64,000 nt of DNA from Sphingobacteriaceae bacterium GW460-11-11-14-LB5 (GCA_002151545.1 CP021237.1:5146001-5210000); one strand, 5' to 3'. Numbered from the stretch's first letter, positions 16,936 through 25,864 are shown. Notes: generated from the letters alone by a model not told the origin. A program made the numbers and translations.

Positions 16936-17547
16936 CTAAGTTGTCCACTGATCGTGTATTACAGCAACTAAGTAATAACCATTCTCATATTTTTTAAAAA
17001 CAAGCCTCAAACTGCTCCAGTCTAAACCATTGTATTTTTGATCGAAACCACTGAAATAATATTCGGTAAAGTGAAGTTGAGGATAAATTTCTTTGAGGTT
17101 ATTGATCGAATTGCCATTACCAATAAAAGCATCGTAGTCTTTTTTCTCGGCAGCTAAATAATCGGCATTGTAAATATAACGGTCGATATAAGGCTTAACC
17201 CGCAGCTTAATTGCTTCTCCTGATCCATCGTAATGTCCCCAGGTTAATATCCAATGTTTATCAATGGCCTCCAAAAAATCTTTGGCCAGGATTTGTTTAT
17301 GCGTAAAATCTATAAAACCGTATGGCGAAAAGCGTACGCCTTCAACAGGATGGAAACACGATGCGAAACGGCTGTAATCTTTTGCTTTTAGAGCGCTTAA
17401 CACTATGGAAGCCACTTTTTGAATCGAATCTTTTTGGGTGATCTTTCGTGCCTTATTTAAAGTCGTTTTATTTCCGGCCTGATCATTTTGTTTTGTTTGA
17501 TTACAGGCGAAAAAAAGAAACACTGCGATGATCAGTAAATACCTCAT
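16936..17547 (-). CDS. Putative lipoprotein of unknown function
   Basis: A 203-residue lipoprotein. The start is the ATG at 17547, giving MRYLLIIAVFLFFAC with a lipobox cysteine at residue 15; a longer frame starting with TTG eight codons earlier would spoil the signal sequence. The mature part has aromatic-rich stretches such as RFSPYGFIDFTHK and HWILTWGHYDGSG, plus a C-terminal LRLVFKKYENGYYLVAVIHD. The fold looks like an NTF2-like or SnoaL-like alpha/beta cone, but this is only an impression. It lies 46 nt after rimM and 58 nt before trmD. Confidence 0.75.
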   Translation of the reverse strand: MRYLLIIAVFLFFACNQTKQNDQAGNKTTLNKARKITQKDSIQKVASIVLSALKAKDYSRFASCFHPVEGVRFSPYGFIDFTHKQILAKDFLEAIDKHWILTWGHYDGSGEAIKLRVKPYIDRYIYNADYLAAEKKDYDAFIGNGNSINNLKEIYPQLHFTEYYFSGFDQKYNGLDWSSLRLVFKKYENGYYLVAVIHDQWTT

Positions 17548-17593
17548 AACAGATAGAACGAAAAACCACAAAAAAAGTTTCTTGTTAAATTTA

Positions 17594-18121
17594 CTATTGC
17601 ATTAAGTAAACATCCAGCAAACCTTCTGGTAAATCGAGGGTTAGTGTTTTTTCATCCTCATCGTATTCTACAATGAAATCTTCGTTTAGCGGGAACAGGA
17701 TTTCGGTTTCTTTATACATCACGGTAGCCACAAATTGTTGCGGATATTCGTTCACCTCCACAATTTCGCCCAGTTCGCCCAAAGTTTCATCAATGGCTAA
17801 ATATCCTTTAAAGTCGGTATAGAAAAATTCTCCTTCTTCGCGCTCGGGCATTTGCGCCAGGGGCAGGTATAATTTCTTTTTTAATAGCGGCTGTACCTTA
17901 TCGATATGGTCAGCATCATCAAAGTTGAAATAGCCCGTTTTATTGGCTTGTAGTTTTGCCGAAGCCACGAAATAGGGAACAAGCTTACCATTCATATCGG
18001 CAAATACCACATCAAATTCGAGTTGTTCGTATTCATCAAATTCGAAAAATACCTGAACTTCTCCCTTTAAACCCCTTGTTTTGGTAACGTAACCTATATA
18101 AAATGCTTCTTCGTGTTTCAT
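17594..18121 (-). CDS. rimM: 16S rRNA processing protein RimM
   Basis: A 175-residue 30S assembly factor that binds ribosomal protein S19 during head maturation. The N-terminal domain begins EEAFYIGYVTKTRGLKGEVQV, typical of RimM. The PRC-barrel domain follows from about residue 95 with EFFYTDFKGYLA and LGELGEIVEVNEYPQQF, and the protein ends in LDLPEGLLDVYL. Length is normal. It lies downstream of rpsP but is separated from it by a strong hairpin and a GGGG/CCCC-rich repeat, so RimM may be made at a lower level than S16. Confidence 0.95.
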   Translation of the reverse strand: MKHEEAFYIGYVTKTRGLKGEVQVFFEFDEYEQLEFDVVFADMNGKLVPYFVASAKLQANKTGYFNFDDADHIDKVQPLLKKKLYLPLAQMPEREEGEFFYTDFKGYLAIDETLGELGEIVEVNEYPQQFVATVMYKETEILFPLNEDFIVEYDEDEKTLTLDLPEGLLDVYLMQ

Positions 18122-18123
18122 AA

Positions 18124-18180
18124 CTACCCCTAAATCCCCTAAAGGGGACTTTTTAACACCCCCCTTTAGGGGCAGGGGGT
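18124..18180. repeat. CCCCTAAA/TTTAGGGG palindromic repeat
   Basis: CCCCTAAAGGGG at 18136-18147 is self-complementary, and runs of CCCCCC-TTTAGGGG and AGGGGG follow within 35 nt, so several alternative hairpins are possible. It lies between rpsP and rimM directly next to the rpsP terminator. It is unrelated in sequence to the CGTCAT palindromes. Confidence 0.65.
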
Positions 18181-18186
18181 ATTAAA

Positions 18187-18220
18187 AAAATAGCGTTCCG
18201 AATATCCGGAACGCTATTTT
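18187..18220 (-). terminator. Terminator or attenuator after rpsP
   Basis: AAAATAGCGTTCCG and CGGAACGCTATTTT form a perfect 14-bp stem with a 6-nt loop. On the minus strand it is followed by a T run (18181-18187 reads as TTTTTTT). It begins 20 nt after the rpsP stop and precedes rimM, so it probably sets the S16 to RimM ratio. Confidence 0.85.
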
Positions 18221-18240
18221 GTGAGACAAAATAATTAAAA

Positions 18241-18786
18241 TTATTCTGCTCCTTCTTCTTCAGTTGCTTCAGCTTCAACAGCTGGTGCTTCTTCAGTAAC
18301 TTCTTCTTCAACAACTTCTTCTGCAACTGGTGCATTTTTAGCTGCGATAGCTGCTGCTTTATCTTCTTTTTTCTTAGCTTCTGCTGCTAATGCTGCTTTA
18401 CGCGCATCTGCTTTAGAAGTAGCTAAACCTTCTGTTTTACCAGAGATTTTACCAGCCTTAGCATCTAACCAAGCAGCAAATTTCTCATCTGCCTGTTCTT
18501 GAGTTAAAGCTCCTTTTTTAACACCACCTTCTAAGTGTTTTTTGTATAAAACACCTTTGTAAGAAAGGATAGCACGAGCGGTATCAGTTGGTTGTGCACC
18601 ACTGTTTACCCAAGCTAAAGTTTTTTCGAAGTTAATTTCGATGGTAGCAGGATTGGTGTTTGGGTTATAAGAACCTAAACGCTCAATAAATTTACCATCA
18701 CGTGGAGAGCGAGAATCTGCTACCACAACGTGGAAAAAAGGTTTTCCTTTTTTACCGAATCTTTGCAATCTGATTTTAGTTGCCAT
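18241..18786 (-). CDS. rpsP: 30S ribosomal protein S16 with long acidic tail
   Basis: The S16 core covers residues 1-80: MATKIRLQRFGKKGKPFFHV, then DSRSPRDGKFIERLGSYNP, and GAQPTDTARAILSYKGVLYKK. Bacterial S16 is usually 80-90 residues; this one has 181. The extra 100 residues are rich in Ala, Lys and Glu, probably helical (KADARKAALAAEAKKKE), and end in a strongly acidic Glu/Val/Ala tail. Such tails are known in Bacteroidota. A TATCTTTG box at 18843-18850 gives a leader of about 50 nt. A strong hairpin follows the gene. Confidence 0.96.
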   Translation of the reverse strand: MATKIRLQRFGKKGKPFFHVVVADSRSPRDGKFIERLGSYNPNTNPATIEINFEKTLAWVNSGAQPTDTARAILSYKGVLYKKHLEGGVKKGALTQEQADEKFAAWLDAKAGKISGKTEGLATSKADARKAALAAEAKKKEDKAAAIAAKNAPVAEEVVEEEVTEEAPAVEAEATEEEGAE

Positions 18787-18842
18787 TTCTTTTTGTATTT
18801 ATGTATTCAACATAGTTCCCGGAGCTTCATGCTGCGGGGCTG

Positions 18843-18850
18843 CAAAGATA
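18843..18850 (-). promoter_or_regulatory. -7 box of rpsP
   Basis: On the minus strand TATCTTTG is an exact TAnnTTTG match, 56 nt upstream of the rpsP ATG. The region is shared with the divergent gene at 18931, so both promoters lie within about 80 bp. Confidence 0.6.
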
Positions 18851-18930
18851 ACTAAAATACTGTAAATTAAAAACATAGTTTAATTTCTTTGTTTTCAGGA
18901 TATTTGCGCCAAAATATTTGCAGATACAAA

Positions 18931-19452
18931 ATGGAAAGAATTGCGATTGATATGGACGAGGTGATTGCCGATCCCCTTGGAAAATTTATTAAACTATACA
19001 ACCGGGATTTTAATGTTCCCTTAGATTTAAAAATTGATGCCGGAAACGAAATCTACCACCATGTTCCGCAGGATGTGAACCAGAAATGGTTCGAATATAT
19101 AAATGAACCTGGCTTTTTCCGCGATCTTGAAGTTATTGCCGATAGCCAGCGGGTAATTAAGGCGCTACAAGAGAAATATGATGTTTACATTGTTTCTGCA
19201 GCGATGGAGTTCCGTAATTCATTGCTTGATAAATACGACTGGATGGCCGAACATTTTCCTTTCATCGATTGGCAACACATCATGTTCTGCGGAAATAAAA
19301 TTGTGAATGTTGACATTATTATCGACGACCGCACTAAAAACTTTGTGAATTTTGCCGGCAGGCCATTATTGTTTACCTCTCCGCATAATTTACTGGTAAC
19401 CGAATACGAGCGCGTTAATACCTGGGAGGAGGTTGCTGGATTGTTATTGTAA
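18931..19452 (+). CDS. 5'(3')-deoxyribonucleotidase-like phosphatase
   Basis: A 173-residue HAD-superfamily protein of the 5' nucleotidase, deoxy (NT5C) type, which dephosphorylates deoxynucleoside monophosphates. The HAD motif I is at the start: IAIDMDEVIAD, with nucleophile D7 and acid D9. Motif II is VSAAMEF near residue 90, and motif IV is the acidic IIIDDRTKNF near 130. The start is the ATG at 18931; the open frame extends back to a TTG at 18889, but that lies in promoter-like sequence. It is transcribed divergently from rpsP, ends at a hairpin, and converges on the VIT protein gene. Confidence 0.85.
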   Translation: MERIAIDMDEVIADPLGKFIKLYNRDFNVPLDLKIDAGNEIYHHVPQDVNQKWFEYINEPGFFRDLEVIADSQRVIKALQEKYDVYIVSAAMEFRNSLLDKYDWMAEHFPFIDWQHIMFCGNKIVNVDIIIDDRTKNFVNFAGRPLLFTSPHNLLVTEYERVNTWEEVAGLLL

Positions 19453-19458
19453 TATTAA

Positions 19459-19492
19459 TTCATAGGGGTCGACTTAAGTCGACGCCCATGAA
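19459..19492. terminator. Hairpin between convergent genes
   Basis: An almost complete palindrome: TTCATAGGGGTCGACTTAA runs into its own reverse complement with one internal mismatch (GTCGACGCCCATGAA). It lies 6 nt after the nucleotidase gene and 21 nt before the end of the opposing VIT gene. No T run follows, so it is either a weak bidirectional terminator or a small palindromic repeat. Confidence 0.5.
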
Positions 19493-19513
19493 TGTGAAAA
19501 ATCAATATCATTT

Positions 19514-22500
19514 CTAAAAATTAAACTCCCCGACCAAATTTCCCCCGCTTTTTCCAGCCGCCATTGGCAGCACAATTACTTTTCTTTGTTGATTACCTGT
19601 TGCATATCGGGTATAGATCTCGGCGGTTACGGTTGTTGGGCCGCTAATGTTAATCTGCCTGTCGCCGTAATAGTTCACTTCTATTTTATATTTTCCCTTG
19701 ATCGCTTTTTTGATCATAAATTGTTCAGGACCATAACCTGAAGTAAAATCGTTGCTAATCCTGCCACCTATTTTTGTCTTCGCGTTTCCATAAAATCCTT
19801 TTTCGCCTGTTGGGTCGGTTAACCAGAGGTCGATATCGGTATCATTTTTATTCCAGTTTAGCACCACGCGTACATCTACTGGCAATGGCTGAATTAACCT
19901 TTTATCAATTCCTTTGGTACTTAATTTATTGCCATGTTTGGCAATCAGATTATTGATTTCGGAAATCACAATCTCTTCAATTCCCTGGTCGCGATCAGCA
20001 ATCTGCGTATTATAACTTTGGGTAAGTACCTTATAGAGGTTATCTAAGGCATTTTGGTACTGCCCGTCATCGGCTAAGGCCAGGGCATAATCGCGATAAC
20101 TTTGAGCGTCCATTGGCCGCCATTGCAAAACCTTCTGTGTGATAAAAATCTCATCTTTATAATTACCGGTCTGTTTTAATTTATAGGCTAGCGTTTTATA
20201 TAAATCGGCATTTTCGAGATCCAGATCAGCAATATTACTTAAAATGGTCAGTGCCCTAACGCTATCCTTCTGTTGATAAAACCAATTGGCCACATCAAAA
20301 TAAAACATAGGCGTACTCATGTAAGCCGAACGCATTTTCAGATAAGCCTGATAAGCACTATCTGGTTTTCCCACCAGGTTTTTCATATAATCCTTATCGC
20401 TTTTAAATTCGGGAATTATTATAGCCGGCTGGTTTTCTGCTATGGTCCTGGAGCGGGTTATATTCAGACCAGCCACCTTGCCCTGAAGCTGGCTCATTAC
20501 ATCTGTAGATGAACTTTGCTGTAAATCCTTTCCACTAATGGTTGCTACGGAGCCCGTAACAGTTGTTTTTCGTTGAGTACCATATCCCACGACCACAACT
20601 TCATTAAGCGCGTTAGCTTCATTATTGGTTAATGCCTGTTTCGCAACCGCAGCAGGCATTCTTACCTGACTTGCAGACTCGGCCCTGTATCTCGCACGCG
20701 CTTGGTCGGCAGCCTGATCTCTTCTTCTCTCTTCGCCAACCGGATCTGAGATGACAATATTCGCTGTGGGATCTCCATTTACATCACTTCGCCGCGGATC
20801 AGGATAGCCCTCTTTCTTCTTTTCTGTTCCTTTATAATAGAAATCGGTATTCCACCAGGTTTTCAGCTCTTTGGTCATGGCTACCGCCGCATTGATCAAA
20901 TCTTCTTTACGTTCTAAAATAGCCGTTCTCCGTTGCTTTAAAACCGCATTATAGGCCTGTTGCAATTCAACGGGTGGTACGATATCATAACGCAAATAAT
21001 CATCAAGGTTTTCTAAAACGATAAGACTGGTATTGCGGGTAACGATACCAAACTGTTTGCTTAAAACACTAATATCGTCCTTATTATCTTCATATTGAAT
21101 GTCCATTTCAGCAATTTTCTTCTGTGCCCAAATACGGCTAACATCAATGCTGCTTAAAGCATGCTCCGTAACATTTAACCGAACAACTTGTTCTGAAATG
21201 ACTGTATTTCCGAAGCCGAACTGCAACGTAAATTCGGTGTTAAACTCATTCATAATGCCGGCCAGAGAGAAATGTCCGTTTACATTTACTTTCATTGACG
21301 GATAAGTCTGCCTTACATCTGCGCCGTTTTTAATCCCTAAAAACTGAAGGTTTTGCTGGTTCAATTGTTTAAAAGCCTCTGTAACAGAAGTGGAATTGAG
21401 GTTTACAAACTGTCCGCCACTTTTCATACTGATCAATTTCAATGTACTATAATCAGCTTTAAGGGCTGTATTAATGCAGTGGACAGGTTTATTTAAGTTA
21501 ACCGTATTTTTTCCAAACGTAGATAGTCCATCAGTAAATAAGATATATTCGTCGGCCTGCAGGCTTTTAGTGTTGATGGCGCTGAAATTTGTACCTCCAT
21601 CATATACCAGATGATTCAGTTTATCTTTTAATGGTGTCCAATTACCGTTCGAGATTACAAAAGTTCCTGCATCTTTAAAGCCATTGTTAACCAAGCCCAA
21701 CTGTATGGTTAAATTTTGTTTCTGTTGGATAATCAAATCCAAGAGTTCGATTTCCTTCTCCGTATTACGCTGAAGACCACTTAAAGAAACATCCCATATT
21801 AAACCGATTTGATTACCCCACTGTTTTTTGCGACTCTCGGCTTTAGGGAAAACATTCACCAGAAAATAATAACCTGTTGATGCTTTTTGCATTTGCACCT
21901 CGGTCAGATCATTTCGTTTTGGCAGATTGATAGTCAGACCTTTTTTAGGCTGATAATTGGTTTTATTGATCTCCCCAACATAGGTATTGCCATTGGCCTT
22001 TAAATCGAAGCTGCCGTCGGGCTGTTCGCCAAGCTCAGGCTTGATGATGCTTTCGAAAACAGTGGTTTTTAGTGTAAAGCTTTCAATTGCCTGGTTGTAA
22101 TCGAGCGGTAAATGATATTTTAAAACGTTGTTATTGTTAAATCCGAGCTCTTCTTCATAACCAACCATTATGGTTCTGCTGCCATTGGCAGGCAAGGGAT
22201 AAATCCTGGTACGGAAATTATTTCCCTCTACTTTCTCCAGCAAACCCGGATCAACTCTTCTCCGCTCAATACTTTCAAAAACCTCAGTTGCTTTGGCTTT
22301 TTCTACCGGAACAGCTTCGCGCATTTTCCCGTTAATATCTAAAGCGTAACGGCTTATACTTACCCCCTCCGGCATTGGAAAGGTGAGTTCACCCTCTAAA
22401 ATGCGGTTACTACTGTTGTGGAAGGTCATGGTCATTACCGTGGTCGCCACATTTCCTGTAATCTGCACATCAATATTTAACTTTTTAAGTTTAACGGCAT

Positions 22501-22612
22501 CTTTTTGTTCGCCGGTTACCGCTTGTTGTACTTTTAACACGGGCATTTGCGCCTGAACGAAAGATCCAATCAATAATAAGGCAAAGAGGACTAAGGTTTT
22601 AGAAGGTTTCAT
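19514..22612 (-). CDS. VIT/vWA exported protein with embedded SusC-type plug segment and DUF2135 end
   Basis: A 1032-residue exported protein. After a signal peptide (about 1-21) comes a VIT domain (about 30-160, with FPMPEGVSISRYALDINGKM and the VGYEEELGF end). A vWA-like domain spans about 265-420, with the metal motif DVSLS near 272. Residues about 662-735 look like a TonB receptor plug: NEVVVVGYGTQRKTTVTGSV, then ISGKDLQQSSSTDVMSQLQG and VAGLNITR, as in SusC/RagA proteins. A TPR-like helical region follows (about 780-900), then a DUF2135-type beta domain (DTDIDLWLTDPTGEKGFYGN). No barrel is present. Joining a plug segment to a VIT/vWA protein is unusual. It is transcribed alone; the function may be surface adhesion or assembly. 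Confidence 0.85.
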   Translation of the reverse strand: MKPSKTLVLFALLLIGSFVQAQMPVLKVQQAVTGEQKDAVKLKKLNIDVQITGNVATTVMTMTFHNSSNRILEGELTFPMPEGVSISRYALDINGKMREAVPVEKAKATEVFESIERRRVDPGLLEKVEGNNFRTRIYPLPANGSRTIMVGYEEELGFNNNNVLKYHLPLDYNQAIESFTLKTTVFESIIKPELGEQPDGSFDLKANGNTYVGEINKTNYQPKKGLTINLPKRNDLTEVQMQKASTGYYFLVNVFPKAESRKKQWGNQIGLIWDVSLSGLQRNTEKEIELLDLIIQQKQNLTIQLGLVNNGFKDAGTFVISNGNWTPLKDKLNHLVYDGGTNFSAINTKSLQADEYILFTDGLSTFGKNTVNLNKPVHCINTALKADYSTLKLISMKSGGQFVNLNSTSVTEAFKQLNQQNLQFLGIKNGADVRQTYPSMKVNVNGHFSLAGIMNEFNTEFTLQFGFGNTVISEQVVRLNVTEHALSSIDVSRIWAQKKIAEMDIQYEDNKDDISVLSKQFGIVTRNTSLIVLENLDDYLRYDIVPPVELQQAYNAVLKQRRTAILERKEDLINAAVAMTKELKTWWNTDFYYKGTEKKKEGYPDPRRSDVNGDPTANIVISDPVGEERRRDQAADQARARYRAESASQVRMPAAVAKQALTNNEANALNEVVVVGYGTQRKTTVTGSVATISGKDLQQSSSTDVMSQLQGKVAGLNITRSRTIAENQPAIIIPEFKSDKDYMKNLVGKPDSAYQAYLKMRSAYMSTPMFYFDVANWFYQQKDSVRALTILSNIADLDLENADLYKTLAYKLKQTGNYKDEIFITQKVLQWRPMDAQSYRDYALALADDGQYQNALDNLYKVLTQSYNTQIADRDQGIEEIVISEINNLIAKHGNKLSTKGIDKRLIQPLPVDVRVVLNWNKNDTDIDLWLTDPTGEKGFYGNAKTKIGGRISNDFTSGYGPEQFMIKKAIKGKYKIEVNYYGDRQINISGPTTVTAEIYTRYATGNQQRKVIVLPMAAGKSGGNLVGEFNF

Positions 22613-22785
22613 AATGGTAATTTTAAATAGTGATGCAAAAGCATTCCCGATTGCATAAATTTATTTTACGCGAAACACATTTTATTTGATTTAACATTCG
22701 CCATTGCCAGCCTAAAGTGAAATTGACTTTTCTAAAAAATGTAACATTTCTAAAAAAATTTGTTCTAATTATTAAAACTGAAGCT

Positions 22786-23109
22786 ATGTTAGTCACTACA
22801 ACGCCCACGGTTGAGGGCAGAAAAATTGTAAAATATATTGGTCTTGTTACCGGAGAAACGATTATTGGGGCAAATATTTTTAAGGATTTATTTGCAGGAA
22901 TAACGGATATCGTAGGGGGAAGATCGAGTTCTTACGAACGCGTTTTAAGAGAGGGGAAAGATACTGCAGTTAACGAAATGCAACAATATGCAGCAGCCCT
23001 TGGTGCAAATGCTATTGTTGGTGTAGATTTAGATTACGAAACTGTAGGAAGCGGTGGAAGCATGTTAATGGTGAGCGCCAATGGCACCGCTGTAATTTTA
23101 GAAGATTAA
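22786..23109 (+). CDS. YbjQ/UPF0145 family protein
   Basis: A 107-residue protein of the YbjQ (UPF0145, DUF74) family, small cytosolic homopentameric proteins of unknown role. Family stretches are IVKYIGLVTGETIIGANIF, the GGRSSSYERVL segment and EMQQYAAALGANAIVGVDLDYE. The true start is the ATG at 22786, which gives MLVTTTPTVEG; the frame extends 23 codons upstream, but that part has a poor composition and lies in the promoter region. The gene stands alone between the divergent VIT gene and the convergent pfkA gene. Confidence 0.9.
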   Translation: MLVTTTPTVEGRKIVKYIGLVTGETIIGANIFKDLFAGITDIVGGRSSSYERVLREGKDTAVNEMQQYAAALGANAIVGVDLDYETVGSGGSMLMVSANGTAVILED

Positions 23110-23141
23110 GAAATTTGCTTATTGCGAAACTAAGCAAAAAC

Positions 23142-23178
23142 AAGAAAGTCTTTCCGGTGCGGGAAAGACTTTTCTTTT
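23142..23178. terminator. Terminator between ybjQ-like gene and pfkA
   Basis: AAAGTCTTTCC and GGAAAGACTTT form an 11-bp stem with a 6-nt loop and a T-rich 3' side. Both strands have some T/A flanks, so it may serve both convergent genes. Confidence 0.8.
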
Positions 23179-23193
23179 ATAAACTATTTTCGT

Positions 23194-24177
23194 TTAAAAC
23201 GAAAGAATATCAATTAGTTTTAACCATTTAGAACTCACCTTCTCGGCATTGATGTGCTTGATCGCATGATCAAAAGGAGTAAAAACAATTTCGCGGTTGA
23301 TCTGGCCAGCCATTACACCACTTTCACCATTAATTAAACCTTCTACCGCCGCAACGCCTAAGCGACTGGCCAATACGCGGTCCATACAGGTTGGTTTACC
23401 CCCGCGCTGAATGTGCCCCAGAACCGAAACCTTTGTATCGTAATGTGGGTATTTTGCCTGCAAAATTTCACCAACTTTAAATGCACCACCAGTATCATCA
23501 CCTTCGGCAACAATAATAATTTTTGATGCCTTATCCTTACGGCTATGCTCTAACTTGTGCAAAATATCGTCTGCATTCATATTTGCCTCCGGAATCATGA
23601 TGGCTTCGGCACCAACACCGATTCCACTTCTCAAAGCAATTAGCCCCGAGTCGCGACCCATTACCTCAACAATAAAAAGCCTGTCGTGCGATTCGGCTGT
23701 ATCTCTGATTTTATCTACCGCATCGATAACCGTATTAATCGCAGAATCGTATCCAATGGTAAAATCGGTACCCGCCAAATCGTTATCAATAGTGCCCGGC
23801 AGGCCTACAATCGGGAAATCGAACTCTTTAGAAAAAATATTGGCTCCTGTAAATGTTCCATCACCACCAATTACAACCAAGGCATCAATTCCATTGGCTT
23901 TCAGGTTTTCGTATGCTTTTTTTCTGCCTTCTACGGTTTTAAATGCTTCGCTACGGGCTGTTTTTAAAATGGTCCCCCCACGTTGAATAATATTCGCTAC
24001 AGATTTGCGGTCCATAGGGATAAAATCATTGTTGATCAGCCCTTCGTATCCCCGCATAAAGCCGGTTACTTCAATGTCATAATAAATAGAGCCCCTAACA
24101 ACAGCTCTGATTGCGGCATTCATGCCTGGCGAATCTCCGCCAGAGGTTAAAACGCCAATATTCTTAATCTTATTCAT
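23194..24177 (-). CDS. pfkA: ATP-dependent 6-phosphofructokinase
   Basis: A 327-residue glycolytic enzyme that phosphorylates fructose 6-phosphate. The start is the ATG at 24177; the open frame reaches further back, into the dsbD gene. Motifs: SGGDSPGMNAAIR at 12-24, IGGDGT at 103-108 for the nucleotide, and PGTIDNDLAGTD at 127-138 with catalytic Asp131. Then MGRDSG, and GHIQRGGKPTCMDRVLASRLG near 250. The glycine after GGD of the nucleotide loop fits ATP rather than pyrophosphate use. It overlaps the dsbD stop codon by 8 nt and so is probably translated from the same transcript, an unexpected pairing of redox and glycolytic genes. Confidence 0.96.
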   Translation of the reverse strand: MNKIKNIGVLTSGGDSPGMNAAIRAVVRGSIYYDIEVTGFMRGYEGLINNDFIPMDRKSVANIIQRGGTILKTARSEAFKTVEGRKKAYENLKANGIDALVVIGGDGTFTGANIFSKEFDFPIVGLPGTIDNDLAGTDFTIGYDSAINTVIDAVDKIRDTAESHDRLFIVEVMGRDSGLIALRSGIGVGAEAIMIPEANMNADDILHKLEHSRKDKASKIIIVAEGDDTGGAFKVGEILQAKYPHYDTKVSVLGHIQRGGKPTCMDRVLASRLGVAAVEGLINGESGVMAGQINREIVFTPFDHAIKHINAEKVSSKWLKLIDILSF

Positions 24178-25864
24178 TTGTTTGTTTCTTAGCAAATTCG
24201 GATAATCCATTATCCAGGTATTGCAAATATTTATCTATATCAAATTCAACTCCAATAGGAGGCGAAACTAATTCTTTTTCATCAGTACCCAAAAGTACAT
24301 AATATGGTTGCGAAATGGTATTAAATCTTTCGGCCTGCAAATGTTTAAATTTTTTGCCAACAGTATTCACTTTGGTTCCTAAAATTTTAGACTCAAATTG
24401 CTCTGGAACGGGTAAACTTGTTTTATCATCTGTATAAAGCGATACAACGATATAATCTTCTTTTAATTTTTTAAGCACTCTTGGGTCAGACCATACCCTG
24501 GCTTCCATTTCTCTACAATTTACACAGCCATGGCCTGTAAAATCTAAAAACAATGGTTTTTTTACTTCTTTAGCATAAGCCAGTGCTTCCTGGTAATCGA
24601 AGAATCCATCAATATTATGGGGAATATGCAGGAATTCTGAATATTTCCTTTTTGCATGCGTAGGTGTTGCGCCAGCGTTCGAGCCAGCACCACTATCTTG
24701 CCCAATTACAAAATCCTGAGTTGATAAAGGTGGCACCAATGCACTTACTGCTTTTAAGGGTGCGCCCCATAAGCCAGGGATTAAATAAATGGCAAATACA
24801 AAAGTTGCTGTTGCAATAAATAATCTCGGTACAGAAACATAAGGAAGATCGCTATCGTGAGAGAATTTAATTTTTCCCAGTAAATAAACACCCAGGATTA
24901 AAGCGAGCACAATCCAGATGGCCAGGAAAATCTCCCGGTCTAATATTCCCCAGTGGTAGGCCAAATCGGCAGTAGAAAGGAATTTTAACGATAATCCCAA
25001 CTCTAAGAAACCAAGGAAAACTTTAATCGAATTTAACCATCCTCCAGATTTTGGCAAGCCCGTCATTAAACTAGGAAAAATGGCAAACATGGTAAAAATC
25101 AACGCTAATGATAGTGAAAAACCAAACATTACCACTACAGGCGTTAACAGGTCAGTATTAATGGCCACCAATGAGGTTCCAATTAGCGGGCCTGTACAAG
25201 AGAAGGAAACAACCGCTAGGGTTGCTGCCATAAAAAATATCCCGCTTAAGCCTTTGGCATCCGATTTTGCATCAAGTTTATTCACAAATGAACTTGGCAA
25301 GGTAATTTCGAAAGCACCTAAAAATGATACCCCGAAAATAATCAGGATAAGGAAGATAAAAATATTAAAAAATCCATCTGTGGATATTTCATTTAATGCA
25401 CTTGCACCCCAGATCAAGGTAATAATTACACCTAAACCAACATAAATTACAATGATGGATAGGCCATAAATGATGGCGCTCCTGATTCCTTTTGCCCTGC
25501 TTTCAGCCCTTTTGGTAAAAAAACCAACGGTAAGTGGAACCATAGGGAAAATACATGGAAGAAAAAAAGCAGCTATACCAGCCAGCAGCCCTAAGCCAAA
25601 GGTTACCCATAGCGATTGTTTCGGAGCAACAGTTGCAGCAACCGAAGCTTTTTCTACTTTGGCGGAATCCTTTTTAACCGTATCATTAACCGTTTTTACG
25701 GCGCTGTTTGCTGCACTATCCTGTGCAGAGCCTACTTCGGTAAAAACAATATCATCAGGAGGAGCAGTTGCTGTGGTGTCTTGTGTTACTAAAGCGTAAC
25801 TCTTAACGGCAGGCAATGCCATAAACATTGTAGCCATTAACAACAATAATAAGACCTTTTTCAT
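24170..25864 (-). CDS. DsbD-like transmembrane thiol reductase (membrane and thioredoxin parts)
   Basis: A 564-residue inner-membrane protein that carries electrons from cytosolic thioredoxin to periplasmic thiols. A signal sequence and an Ala/Ser/Lys-rich linker (about 25-85) replace the usual N-terminal DsbD alpha domain. About eight membrane helices follow (85-380) with the CcdA/DsbD cysteines in AFFLPCIFPMVPL and FSCTGPLIG. The C-terminal thioredoxin domain (about 425-555) has FTGHGCVNCREMEA with the CxxC near 445. The missing alpha domain is encoded by the separate gene at 26013, 148 nt upstream. The pfkA gene starts inside its last codons. Confidence 0.9.
   Translation of the reverse strand: MKKVLLLLLMATMFMALPAVKSYALVTQDTTATAPPDDIVFTEVGSAQDSAANSAVKTVNDTVKKDSAKVEKASVAATVAPKQSLWVTFGLGLLAGIAAFFLPCIFPMVPLTVGFFTKRAESRAKGIRSAIIYGLSIIVIYVGLGVIITLIWGASALNEISTDGFFNIFIFLILIIFGVSFLGAFEITLPSSFVNKLDAKSDAKGLSGIFFMAATLAVVSFSCTGPLIGTSLVAINTDLLTPVVVMFGFSLSLALIFTMFAIFPSLMTGLPKSGGWLNSIKVFLGFLELGLSLKFLSTADLAYHWGILDREIFLAIWIVLALILGVYLLGKIKFSHDSDLPYVSVPRLFIATATFVFAIYLIPGLWGAPLKAVSALVPPLSTQDFVIGQDSGAGSNAGATPTHAKRKYSEFLHIPHNIDGFFDYQEALAYAKEVKKPLFLDFTGHGCVNCREMEARVWSDPRVLKKLKEDYIVVSLYTDDKTSLPVPEQFESKILGTKVNTVGKKFKHLQAERFNTISQPYYVLLGTDEKELVSPPIGVEFDIDKYLQYLDNGLSEFAKKQTNE

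Noticed and set aside
18153..18335. Lysine/leucine-rich minus-strand frame overlapping the end of rpsP
   Set aside because: It is a shifted reading of the repetitive S16 tail and the terminator.
22717..22785. 23-codon upstream extension of the YbjQ-family gene
   Set aside because: It has a Phe/Lys-rich composition unlike the family, and the ATG at 22786 gives the normal YbjQ N-terminus.
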